Of a DNA stretch of 5,050 nucleotides, positions 1 through 4,773 are shown piece by piece. The DNA lies in NCBI GenBank assembly GCA_016844545.1, contig JAENJC010000177.1, forward strand, positions 1 through 5,050, written 5' to 3'. The translations under genes were made by a program, and so were the position numbers. The DNA comes from Deltaproteobacteria bacterium. Its GTDB lineage: Bacteria; Desulfobacterota; JAENJC01. The first letter of the stretch is position 1; the number at the start of each line of letters is the position of its first letter. The notes beneath the pieces were generated by a model. The model did not search any database and was not told the DNA's origin. It saw only the letters and a list, made by a program, of their open reading frames with translations.

Positions 1-273
1 AAGACCTGCTGCAAAGACTCGGAAGTAAAAAGGTTTTACCGGAAAAAAGTTGCTGAACATATTGCGCCATATTTTTATAAGAATGACCTGGAGAGGACGT
101 ATGTTCAAAGGCTGTTTGATATACTTCGTGGTTCCGATGAGCAATCAATCCTTGCCGTCATGGCAAGCATAGATATGGGTCACAGGTTGCGAAGGGAAAG
201 GCAGAAAGTAAAAGGCATTTACATTAAACAGGTCAAGGGGGTCAAGCAGCCTGCTGCATTGAAAAATCCATAA
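1..273 (+). CDS. Unrecognised protein, C-terminal part (5' end outside window)
   Basis: Reading from the first base, the frame stays open for 90 codons to a TAA at 271-273, so this is the tail of a gene that begins left of the window. I do not recognise the family. The fragment is rich in Lys and Arg and looks soluble. It has two early cysteines (Lys-Thr-Cys-Cys), an aromatic stretch (APYFYKNDLERTYVQRLFD) that could be helical, and a helical-looking middle (DEQSILAVMASIDMGHRLRR). It ends in a basic Lys/Val/Gly-rich tail. No membrane segment is visible. The frame resumes after the stop with no ATG before the toxin gene, so the two are not one reading frame. A remnant of a minus-strand gene begins 5 bp downstream. 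Coding status rests on the long open frame and protein-like composition only. Confidence 0.5.
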   Translation, partial: KTCCKDSEVKRFYRKKVAEHIAPYFYKNDLERTYVQRLFDILRGSDEQSILAVMASIDMGHRLRRERQKVKGIYIKQVKGVKQPAALKNP

Positions 274-278
274 CAAGA

Positions 279-380
279 TCAAGCCGCCGAATACACAATC
301 TTCCTTGTCCTTCTGATCTTACCCAAAAAAGAAGTCCTTTCAGCCCCTTCAAATTCTTCCGGCGAAACGTTTATTCGCTG
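279..380 (-). pseudogene. Remnant of a minus-strand gene tail, copy 1
   Basis: On the minus strand this reads Ile-Asn-Val-Ser-Pro-Glu-Glu-Phe, then Glu-Gly-Ala-Glu-Arg-Thr-Ser-Phe-Leu-Gly-Lys-Ile-Arg-Arg-Thr, ending Ile-Val-Tyr-Ser-Ala-Ala and TGA (complement of 279-281). The frame is open only back to a stop at 429-431, inside the toxin gene, so no full gene fits. A second copy at 1077-1187 encodes the same tail with 21 of 28 residues identical over the shared 84 bp. The pattern of an SPEEF-type helix followed by a basic Ile-x-Arg-Thr-Gly-x-x-Val-Tyr end vaguely recalls C-termini of small MNT-type nucleotidyltransferase proteins. That is a weak resemblance, not an identification. The fragment probably marks where a longer gene was replaced. 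Confidence 0.4.
291..374 (+). repeat. 84-bp diverged direct repeat, copy 1
   Basis: This segment aligns without gaps to 1095-1178, with 9 mismatches counted by eye (75 of 84 identical). Similarity stops sharply on both sides. The two copies lie in the same orientation, start 804 bp apart, and enclose the whole toxin-antitoxin operon. On the minus strand both encode the same protein tail; 7 of the 9 differences change an amino acid, which fits decay or relaxed selection better than maintenance of a protein. Confidence 0.85.
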
Positions 381-399
381 TTTTGTTTCTGATAATGCT

Positions 400-678
400 T
401 TGAAAGTTAAAACGGATGTGATAGGATTTTATATAAATGATGACCGGAAGCACGATGTCCAGCAGAACGAGGTAAAGGAAGTCCTCGACAACGAGCCTCA
501 TTTCAGGTTTGTTGAAAAGGGGCACAGGCCGGAAGAAAACGTCTATGCTGCATTGGGGCAGACGGAAGGCGGACGCTACCTGATAGTCTTTTTCGTGTAC
601 AAAAGGGACAAAAGCGCACTGATCCTATCAGCAAGGGAGATGACGCAGGGGGAAAGGAGAAAGTATGAACAGAGGTAA
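400..678 (+). CDS. BrnT-family toxin of a type II toxin-antitoxin system
   Basis: This 92-residue protein matches the BrnT-type (RelE-fold ribonuclease) pattern. It has a Lys-His pair near the N-terminus (17-18), a middle with PHFRFVEKGHRPEENVYAAL (33-52), a GRYLIVFFVYKRDK strand pair (58-71), and the C-terminal hallmark SAREM followed by ERRKYE (77-90). Family toxins cleave RNA and are neutralised by the partner antitoxin; activity here is inferred. The TTG at 400 is chosen because it gives the expected length and an N-terminus starting Met-Lys-Val-Lys. There is no clear ribosome binding site before it, and an in-frame GTG at 418 is the alternative. The N-terminal 16 residues fit the family less well than the rest, so some 5' change is possible. 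The gene overlaps the antitoxin gene by 14 bp, a toxin-first order that is normal for BrnTA. Confidence 0.8.
   Translation: MKVKTDVIGFYINDDRKHDVQQNEVKEVLDNEPHFRFVEKGHRPEENVYAALGQTEGGRYLIVFFVYKRDKSALILSAREMTQGERRKYEQR
653..660 (+). promoter_or_regulatory. Ribosome binding site of the antitoxin gene
   Basis: AAAGGAGA lies within the last codons of the toxin gene, with AGGAG ending 5 nt before the ATG at 665. The antitoxin therefore has a strong site of its own while the toxin has none, which would favour excess antitoxin from one mRNA (inference). Confidence 0.6.
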
Positions 679-961
679 AAGCTCAATATCCAAGGCTGGG
701 ACTTACGAAGAGATGGGCAAATTCTGGGATGCGTACGATTTGTCAGACACCTGGGATAAGACCGAAGAGGTAAAGTTTGACGTGGATATTAAGTCGGAAA
801 GGACTTACTACGCTGTAGACAATATCCTGTCAGAACGCCTCCATTCTATTGCAAAGGAAAGAGGTGTCTCGGCTGACACCCTTGTAAACCTTTGGATTCA
901 GGAGAAGCTTCAGGAGAAAAAGCTCGGGCCTAAGCATAGCTCCAGTGCGGCAAAACACTAA
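665..961 (+). CDS. CopG-type antitoxin, partner of the BrnT-family toxin
   Basis: This is a 98-residue DNA-binding antitoxin. Residues 17-33 carry the characteristic MGKFWDAYDLSDTWDKT segment of the CopG-type antitoxins paired with BrnT toxins (Pfam CopG_antitoxin style). Next comes an acidic FDVDIKSERTYYAV strand region and a C-terminal ribbon-helix-helix-like part, SERLHSIAKERGVSADTLVN (56-75), continuing to Leu-Trp-Ile-Gln-Glu-Lys-Leu. Members bind and block the toxin and repress their own operon as dimers; both roles are inferred here from the family. The ATG at 665 is supported by a good ribosome binding site. The tail after about residue 85 is Lys/Ser/Ala-rich and probably disordered. 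The length is normal and no lesion is seen. Confidence 0.85.
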   Translation: MNRGKSSISKAGTYEEMGKFWDAYDLSDTWDKTEEVKFDVDIKSERTYYAVDNILSERLHSIAKERGVSADTLVNLWIQEKLQEKKLGPKHSSSAAKH

Positions 962-1076
962 AGACATCCAAAGATCGCTCATCCCCCTTTTGAAGGCATA
1001 TAAATCAATCGTTAGCAAGCGGTTGAGACAGAGTATCCTGTCGCACCTGAAGATCATCGCAAAGATGGAGAAAGCG

Positions 1077-1187
1077 TCAAAATGACTTCACTATATACAC
1101 AAGCCTCCCTGTCCTTCTGATCTCACCCAAATAAGAAGTCCTTTCAGCCCTTTCAAACTCCTCCGGCGAAACGTCTATAGAACGCGA
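1077..1187 (-). pseudogene. Remnant of a minus-strand gene tail, copy 2
   Basis: The minus strand reads Ser-Ile-Asp-Val-Ser-Pro-Glu-Glu-Phe, then ERAERTSYLGEIRRTGRLVY, then Ile-Val-Lys-Ser-Phe and TGA (complement of 1077-1079). An upstream in-frame TAA (complement of 1188-1190) limits it to 36 codons. It is the counterpart of the tail at 279-380, with a different last few residues. No start codon or gene body is present, so it is read as a truncated relic. Family assignment is not possible; a nucleotidyltransferase-like C-terminus is only a guess. Confidence 0.4.
1095..1178 (+). repeat. 84-bp diverged direct repeat, copy 2
   Basis: This is the right-hand copy of the sequence at 291-374, in the same orientation, ungapped, with 9 mismatches by eye. 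Flanking sequence is unrelated on both sides. It lies 133 bp after the antitoxin stop. Confidence 0.85.
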
Positions 1188-1229
1188 TTAGTATGAGGCT
1201 TCCCATGTCTGAAGCTTTCTGGAATCCAG

Positions 1230-1258
1230 TTGCTTATCGCCCACATCCATGCTATAAA
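1230..1258 (+). promoter_or_regulatory. Predicted sigma70-like promoter of the phasin-ribF-flippase operon
   Basis: TTGCTT (1230-1235) and TATAAA (1253-1258) are separated by exactly 17 nt. The following AT-rich leader of about 50 nt leads to a strong ribosome binding site. It is the best promoter-like match before the operon; assignment is by pattern only. Confidence 0.5.
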
Positions 1259-1301
1259 TTTATCAATACATTACGATTTTGCATAAATTAAAAGCTTTTT
1301 C

Positions 1302-1310
1302 AAAGGAGGT
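1302..1310 (+). promoter_or_regulatory. Strong ribosome binding site that fixes the start of the phasin-like gene
   Basis: AAAGGAGGT is a near-perfect Shine-Dalgarno sequence. GGAGG ends 6 nt before the ATG at 1316, the best spacing, but only 1 nt before the TTG at 1311, which is too close for initiation. It therefore supports the ATG, whose frame differs from that of the conserved body of the protein. Confidence 0.75.
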
Positions 1311-1315
1311 TTGTT

Positions 1316-1625
1316 ATGGCGGAGTTCTTTAGAAAGTCTGTTGGCTGGGATCGGGCTCTTCACACAGGGAAGCAAGGAGATGAAGAAGCTGGTGGACGAC
1401 CTGATAAAAAGGGGTGAGATAAGCTCCAGGGAGGGTGAGAAGCTACTCAAAGACCTCCTCAAGAAGGGTGAAGAAGCACGGAAGGAGTTTTCTGAAAAAC
1501 TGCATAGGGGGGCTGAAAATGTCCTCGGCAGTGCGGACATTGCGACAAAAGAAGATATTGAAAAACTGACCAAGAGGGTTGCCGCCCTCGAAAAAAAGCT
1601 CAAGACTACGTCAAAGTCAAAGTGA
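1316..1625 (+). CDS. Phasin-like small coiled-coil protein, frameshifted near its start
   Basis: The conserved body lies in the frame ending at TGA 1623-1625. It reads LLAGIGLFTQGSKEMKKL, then Asp-Asp-Leu-Ile-Lys-Arg-Gly-Glu, EGEKLLKDLLKKGEEARKEF, and a C-terminal heptad-like KEDIEKLTKRVAALEKKL before a basic tail. This resembles the small phasin-like/PhaF-type proteins (COG3937 style) that bind polyhydroxyalkanoate granules or simply form coiled coils; function here is inferred. The natural start is ATG 1316, giving MAEFFRKS, the usual family beginning. That frame leaves the conserved one and stops at 1415-1417. Joining Met-Ala-Glu-Phe-Phe-Arg-Lys to the body needs a one-base skip near 1337 or restoration of two bases in the AGAAAG run. 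Its stop overlaps the ribF start, so premature termination could reduce coupling to ribF. Confidence 0.65.
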
Positions 1626-2542
1626 TACGAGTTTTTAGAGGAAACGATCGAATAGAAGGCCTGAAATCTCCTGTATTAGCCATAGGCAATTTTGACGGTA
1701 TACATCTGGGACATCAGGCGTTATTGAAAAAGACAACGGAGCTGTCCCTTGCAACTGGCGGGGACTCTGCGGCCTTCACGTTTGATCCTCATCCGGTAAA
1801 GGTTCTGGCGCCGGAAAAATACCTTCCACTGATAACACCCACGGAAAAGAAGATTAAGATAATGGAGGAGCTGGGGATCTCTGCTGTTATATGCGCGGAG
1901 TTCGATCTGGACTTCGCTAACCTGCATCCTCGCTCTTTCATTAAAATTATCCTGGCTGACACGATAGGAGCAAGAGATGTAGTTGTGGGATTCAATTATG
2001 CCTTTGGTAAAGGAAAGCAAGGTGGCATAGAATTTCTGAGAAGCATGGGAGAGGAGTATGGTTTCAGACTCCATGTGGTCGATCCTGTAAAGATAGGCGG
2101 GGTAGTGGTCTCCAGCAGCAAGGTAAGGGAGGCGATATGGGCCGGGAATGTAAAACTGGCTTCTACTCTCCTTGGCAGGCCATACGACATGGAAGGGGTG
2201 GTAGTCCCTGGTAAAAAGAGGGGAAAGATATTGGGGTTTCCAACAGCAAATATAGAAACAAATGGAGAGCTCTTCCCGAAGTCAGGGGTTTATGCGGCGA
2301 TTCTGGTTTTGAAGGGCGAGAGATACAATGCAGTGGCCAATGTAGGAAAACATCCGACCTTTCCAGATGACCCTTTTACTGTTGAGGCCCATATATTTGA
2401 CTTTAATTCTGATATATACGGAGAAAAGGTTGATCTCCTTTTTATCGAAAAGATCAGGGATAATGTCGCCTTTCCAACACCTGAGGCCCTTGTGGTGCAG
2501 ATAAGCCAAGATGTCCTGAAGGCAAAGGAGATATTGGGGTGA
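1622..2542 (+). CDS. ribF: Bifunctional riboflavin kinase / FAD synthetase
   Basis: RibF phosphorylates riboflavin to FMN with ATP and then adenylylates FMN to FAD, in the cytoplasm. The 306-residue length is typical. The N-terminal adenylyltransferase domain shows GNFDGIHLGH (22-31, nucleotide-binding), FTFDPHPVKVL (52-62), a GFNYAFGKGKQGG loop (123-135) and SSSKVREAI (164-172). The C-terminal kinase domain begins after LLGRPY and shows GKILGFPTAN (201-210), GVYAAIL, NVGKHPTF (240-247), and VEAHIFDF with the likely catalytic Glu at 255. The usual C-terminal helix pattern (PEALVVQISQDVLKAKEIL) is present. The GTG start overlaps the stop of the phasin-like gene as GTGA (1622-1625), so translation is probably coupled; no independent strong ribosome binding site is obvious. 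All key motifs are intact. Confidence 0.96.
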   Translation: MIRVFRGNDRIEGLKSPVLAIGNFDGIHLGHQALLKKTTELSLATGGDSAAFTFDPHPVKVLAPEKYLPLITPTEKKIKIMEELGISAVICAEFDLDFANLHPRSFIKIILADTIGARDVVVGFNYAFGKGKQGGIEFLRSMGEEYGFRLHVVDPVKIGGVVVSSSKVREAIWAGNVKLASTLLGRPYDMEGVVVPGKKRGKILGFPTANIETNGELFPKSGVYAAILVLKGERYNAVANVGKHPTFPDDPFTVEAHIFDFNSDIYGEKVDLLFIEKIRDNVAFPTPEALVVQISQDVLKAKEILG

Positions 2543-3540
2543 ACTGGAAGTTCTGGGTCGGCATAGGTGTAAGCTTAATCCTGGTATTCTTCCTATTCCG
2601 GGGAGTTGATTACCACAAACTGTGGGAGGCGTCATCCCATGCCAATATATACCTCTGGATCCCGGCCTGTCTTGCCCAGTATTTACTGATGCTGATCAGG
2701 GCCCTCAGGTGGCAGCACCTTATCAGGCCGCTGAAGGAGATAGGGATATGGAACCTATTTTCCGCAACAACCATAGGCTTTATGAGCAACAACCTGCTCC
2801 CCGCAAGGATGGGGGAGTTTGTCAGGGCTTATGTCATTGGGAACAGGGAGGATATCAGCATAACGTCTTCCTTTGCAACTATTGTTGTTGAGAGGATCTT
2901 CGATATAATTGCCGTACTGCTGCTCACAATGGTCGTATTCCTGTTCCTGGAACTTCCCAGCGGGGTGTCGGAGATAAAGGAGACAGTCAGAGGCGGAGCC
3001 TATGGACTTCTTGTTGTTATTATCATAGCCCTCTTTTTTCTGGTAATGCTTGTGATGTATAGGGAGACGAGTCTGTCGATCGTCAGAAGGGTCATCAAGC
3101 CTTTCCCTGAGAGGGTACAGGAACAGCTGATACTTTTCCTGAATTCCCTTGCCTCCGGACTGGAGGTAGTGAAAGGTGGACGTTCCTTATTTATGGTATC
3201 TCTATATTCGGTCCTTAACTGGTTTATATCTGCTCTGGCTATCTATATCATTATCGTTTCCTTCGGGTTCCTCCTGCCTTTCTCCTCCGCCCTCCTTATA
3301 CTTGTAATGCTTGCCTTTGCCATTTCTGTCCCGTCTTCTCCAGGTTTCGTCGGGCCGTTTCATTATGCAGTATATTTAGGCCTCAGTTTTTACGGCATAG
3401 GGAAGGAAGAGGCCATTGGAATTGCAATAGTCATGCATCTGGCGCAGTTTGTTCCGCTGGTCGTTCTGGGATTGTTCCTCTTATGGAGGGAAAAGCTTTC
3501 ATTCGGGAAGATCAAAGGCGCTGCGTCAGCCTCTGCCTGA
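2539..3540 (+). CDS. Flippase-like membrane protein (lysylphosphatidylglycerol synthase TM / UPF0104 family)
   Basis: This 333-residue integral membrane protein has about eight hydrophobic segments, the first at roughly residues 5-22. Family signatures are visible: RALRW (54-58), GFMSNNLLPARMGEFVRA (80-97), VVERIFDIIAVLLL (from 116), and PSSPGFVGPFHYAVYLGL near residues 265-282. Members share the membrane part of MprF and AglD-type proteins and are thought to act in lipid flipping or envelope lipid modification; the substrate is unknown here. There is no soluble aminoacyltransferase domain, so it is not a full lysylphosphatidylglycerol synthase. The GTG start overlaps the ribF stop by GTGA (2539-2542), implying coupled translation. 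The 3' end overlaps the convergent methyltransferase gene by 29 bp. The short Ala/Ser-rich C-terminus is unremarkable. Confidence 0.9.
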   Translation: MNWKFWVGIGVSLILVFFLFRGVDYHKLWEASSHANIYLWIPACLAQYLLMLIRALRWQHLIRPLKEIGIWNLFSATTIGFMSNNLLPARMGEFVRAYVIGNREDISITSSFATIVVERIFDIIAVLLLTMVVFLFLELPSGVSEIKETVRGGAYGLLVVIIIALFFLVMLVMYRETSLSIVRRVIKPFPERVQEQLILFLNSLASGLEVVKGGRSLFMVSLYSVLNWFISALAIYIIIVSFGFLLPFSSALLILVMLAFAISVPSSPGFVGPFHYAVYLGLSFYGIGKEEAIGIAIVMHLAQFVPLVVLGLFLLWREKLSFGKIKGAASASA

Positions 3541-4315
3541 AGGCCTCGTAGATCAATATGCTTGCTGAGACCGCCGCGTTTAGTGATTCCACACCTTTTT
3601 TCATGGGGATAAAGACCTTTTTGTCAGCCGATTTCAGCACTTCTTCAGAAAGCCCTGCCCCTTCCTGTCCTATTAAAAATGCCGTAGGTTTCATGTAGTC
3701 AGGATCGAGATATGAACTCCTGGAATGGGCGGTGGTGGCTATTATCTGGTACCCCTCTTTTTTCAGGGCAGAGATCGCTTCTTCAGGGTTGTCAAACTTC
3801 ATGACCGGCATGCGGAATATGCTCCCCATCGTTGCCCTGATGACCTTGGAGTTGTATATATCCACACTGTTTTGAGTAGTAAAAACACCTCCGCACCCTC
3901 CGGCATCTGCACTTCGTATGATAGTGCCGAGATTTCCTGGGTCCTGAAGACCGCAGGCTATTATTATAGTTCCCTTATTTTTTACTAGATCATTAAATGT
4001 CCATTTCAACTGCCTTGCCACCGCCAGGATACCCTGGGGGTTCTCAGTCTCTGAAATTACCTTCATGGCCTTCTCAGTGACCTGAGACACAGATAAGTGC
4101 ATTTTGCTCATAGATGCAAGCAGAAGTCCCCCTCGACTTGTCTCAGCTAATTTGGCGGTATAAAGCACCTCCTCTATCGGGACCATTTCCTTGAGTGCCT
4201 CATCCATAAGCCTTATACCTTCAAGAATAAAGAGTTCACTCTCAACCCTCTCCTTGTGCTCATGGAGGTTCTTAATCTTTTTTATCCGTTCCTTAGTGAT
4301 GCCCGAACTGTTCAT
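3512..4315 (-). CDS. SpoU/TrmH-family RNA 2'-O-ribose methyltransferase
   Basis: This 267-residue enzyme is of the SPOUT superfamily and uses S-adenosylmethionine to methylate a ribose 2'-hydroxyl in rRNA or tRNA. The N-terminal substrate-binding part shows ITKERIKKIKNLHEHKER and LFILEGIRL (28-36). The catalytic domain has motif I LQDPGNLGTIIRSADA (123-138, with Asn128 and Arg134), motif II GQEGAGLS (216-223, usually GNEG, so Gln replaces Asn), and motif III IPMKKGVESLNAAVSAS (236-252) forming the knot. The target nucleotide cannot be read from sequence; RlmB-like 23S rRNA methylation is possible but not assigned. The ATG (complement of 4313-4315) gives the expected N-terminus but has no proper Shine-Dalgarno. 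A promoter -10 lies only 6 nt upstream, suggesting a leaderless mRNA. It is convergent with the flippase-like gene and divergent from pyrF. Confidence 0.93.
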   Translation of the reverse strand: MNSSGITKERIKKIKNLHEHKERVESELFILEGIRLMDEALKEMVPIEEVLYTAKLAETSRGGLLLASMSKMHLSVSQVTEKAMKVISETENPQGILAVARQLKWTFNDLVKNKGTIIIACGLQDPGNLGTIIRSADAGGCGGVFTTQNSVDIYNSKVIRATMGSIFRMPVMKFDNPEEAISALKKEGYQIIATTAHSRSSYLDPDYMKPTAFLIGQEGAGLSEEVLKSADKKVFIPMKKGVESLNAAVSASILIYEAFRQRLTQRL

Positions 4316-4321
4316 GTCTTC

Positions 4322-4351
4322 ATATTAGACATACCAATGCCCATGAGTCAA
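4322..4351 (-). promoter_or_regulatory. Predicted promoter of the RNA methyltransferase gene (leaderless)
   Basis: On the minus strand, TTGACT (complement of 4346-4351) and TAATAT (complement of 4322-4327) are separated by 18 nt. The -10 ends 6 nt before the ATG, so transcription would begin at about the A of the start codon. The element mirrors the pyrF promoter. Confidence 0.45.
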
Positions 4352-4373
4352 GCTCTCAGCGTGACTTTTGTCG

Positions 4374-4402
4374 TTGACATGCAGTTTCTTTTTTTCTAAT
4401 AT
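4374..4402 (+). promoter_or_regulatory. Predicted promoter of pyrF (near leaderless)
   Basis: A consensus TTGACA (4374-4379), a 17-nt spacer containing a T-run, and TAATAT (4397-4402) fit a sigma70 promoter. The -10 ends 8 nt before the pyrF ATG at 4411, leaving at most about 2 nt of 5' leader, and no Shine-Dalgarno precedes the ATG. Confidence 0.55.
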
Positions 4403-4410
4403 ACCAAATC

Positions 4411-4773
4411 ATGAAACCACCTTCCCCTAAAGACAGGATCATATTTGCCCTGGACGTTTCCACTGTAAAAGAGGCGGAGGGACTGGTACGGCTCCTGAAG
4501 GACCATGTAGGGATGTTCAAGATAGGGCTTCAGCTCTTTGTCGGCGAAGGGCCCAGGGTCATAGATGCAGTGCTGTCCCAGTCTTCACAGGCAAAGGTCT
4601 TCCTTGACATGAAGTTCCACGACATCCCTGAGACCGTCAGGGGGGCCTTAAAGTCAGCCAATATGCACGGCGTAGAATTTGTTGAAGGGTCTTTTAAAAA
4701 CGGCTGTCGAAAGCACAGGAGGCAAGACCAATATCCTTGGGGTTACTGTTCTTACGAGCCTCTCAAAGGATGA
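4411..4773 (+). CDS. pyrF: Orotidine-5'-phosphate decarboxylase, N-terminal part (frameshifted)
   Basis: PyrF converts orotidine 5'-monophosphate to UMP, the last step of pyrimidine synthesis. Residues 1-91 are typical: DRIIFALDV (8-16, Asp15), FKIGLQLF (36-43, Lys37) and FLDMKFHDIPETV (64-76), holding the catalytic Asp66-x-Lys68-x-x-Asp71 set. After HGVEFV (about residue 91) the family continues with an Asn-Val-His-x-x-Gly-Gly segment. Here that segment is missing and the frame is lost, so the remaining codons to TGA 4771-4773 are nonsense. Frame 2 resumes the family sequence from 4688. The ATG fits homologous starts although no ribosome binding site precedes it. Either this is a real pseudogene or the sequence has an error; the enzyme as written would be inactive. 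Confidence 0.9.
   Translation: MKPPSPKDRIIFALDVSTVKEAEGLVRLLKDHVGMFKIGLQLFVGEGPRVIDAVLSQSSQAKVFLDMKFHDIPETVRGALKSANMHGVEFVEGSFKNGCRKHRRQDQYPWGYCSYEPLKG

Larger units (their letters stand above)
962..1229. other. Intergenic stretch without an intact gene
   Basis: Between the antitoxin stop and the promoter of the next operon I see no complete gene. The stretch holds repeat copy 2 and its minus-strand protein-tail remnant. Before that, 963-1085 is an open plus-strand frame reading Lys-Ala-Tyr-Lys-Ser-Ile-Val-Ser-Lys-Arg, then LRQSILSHLKIIAKMEKASK and TGA. It looks like a basic amphipathic helix but has no convincing start or ribosome binding site, so it may be another gene relic. No terminator-like hairpin followed by a T-run was found. 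Confidence 0.5.

Noticed and set aside
391..396. GATAAT as a -10 element for the toxin-antitoxin operon
   Set aside because: No reasonable -35 lies 16-18 nt upstream, and the predicted transcript start would fall after the TTG start codon used for the toxin.
830..1057. Minus-strand open frame over the antitoxin 3' end
   Set aside because: It overlaps a well-supported antitoxin gene, has Cys/Leu/Arg-rich composition typical of an antisense frame, and shows no motif.
1311..1313. TTG at 1311 as the true start of the phasin-like protein
   Set aside because: It begins only 1 nt after GGAGG, too close for initiation, and would replace the family-like MAEFFRKS with an unlike N-terminus.
1271..1603. 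Minus-strand open frame opposite the phasin-like gene
   Set aside because: Ser/Phe-rich composition is the mirror of Lys/Glu-rich coding on the plus strand; no start signals or motifs.
1721..2190. Several minus-strand open frames inside ribF
   Set aside because: ribF has all its family motifs across this span, so these are antisense shadows.
2622..2891. Plus-strand open frame inside the flippase-like gene
   Set aside because: It is an alternate frame of a gene with clear family motifs and has no ribosome binding site or recognisable domain.
4346..4366. AGTCA / TGACT inverted repeat between the divergent promoters as an operator
   Set aside because: Arms are only 5 bp with an 11-bp gap, one arm is simply part of the -35 element, and such short matches arise by chance.
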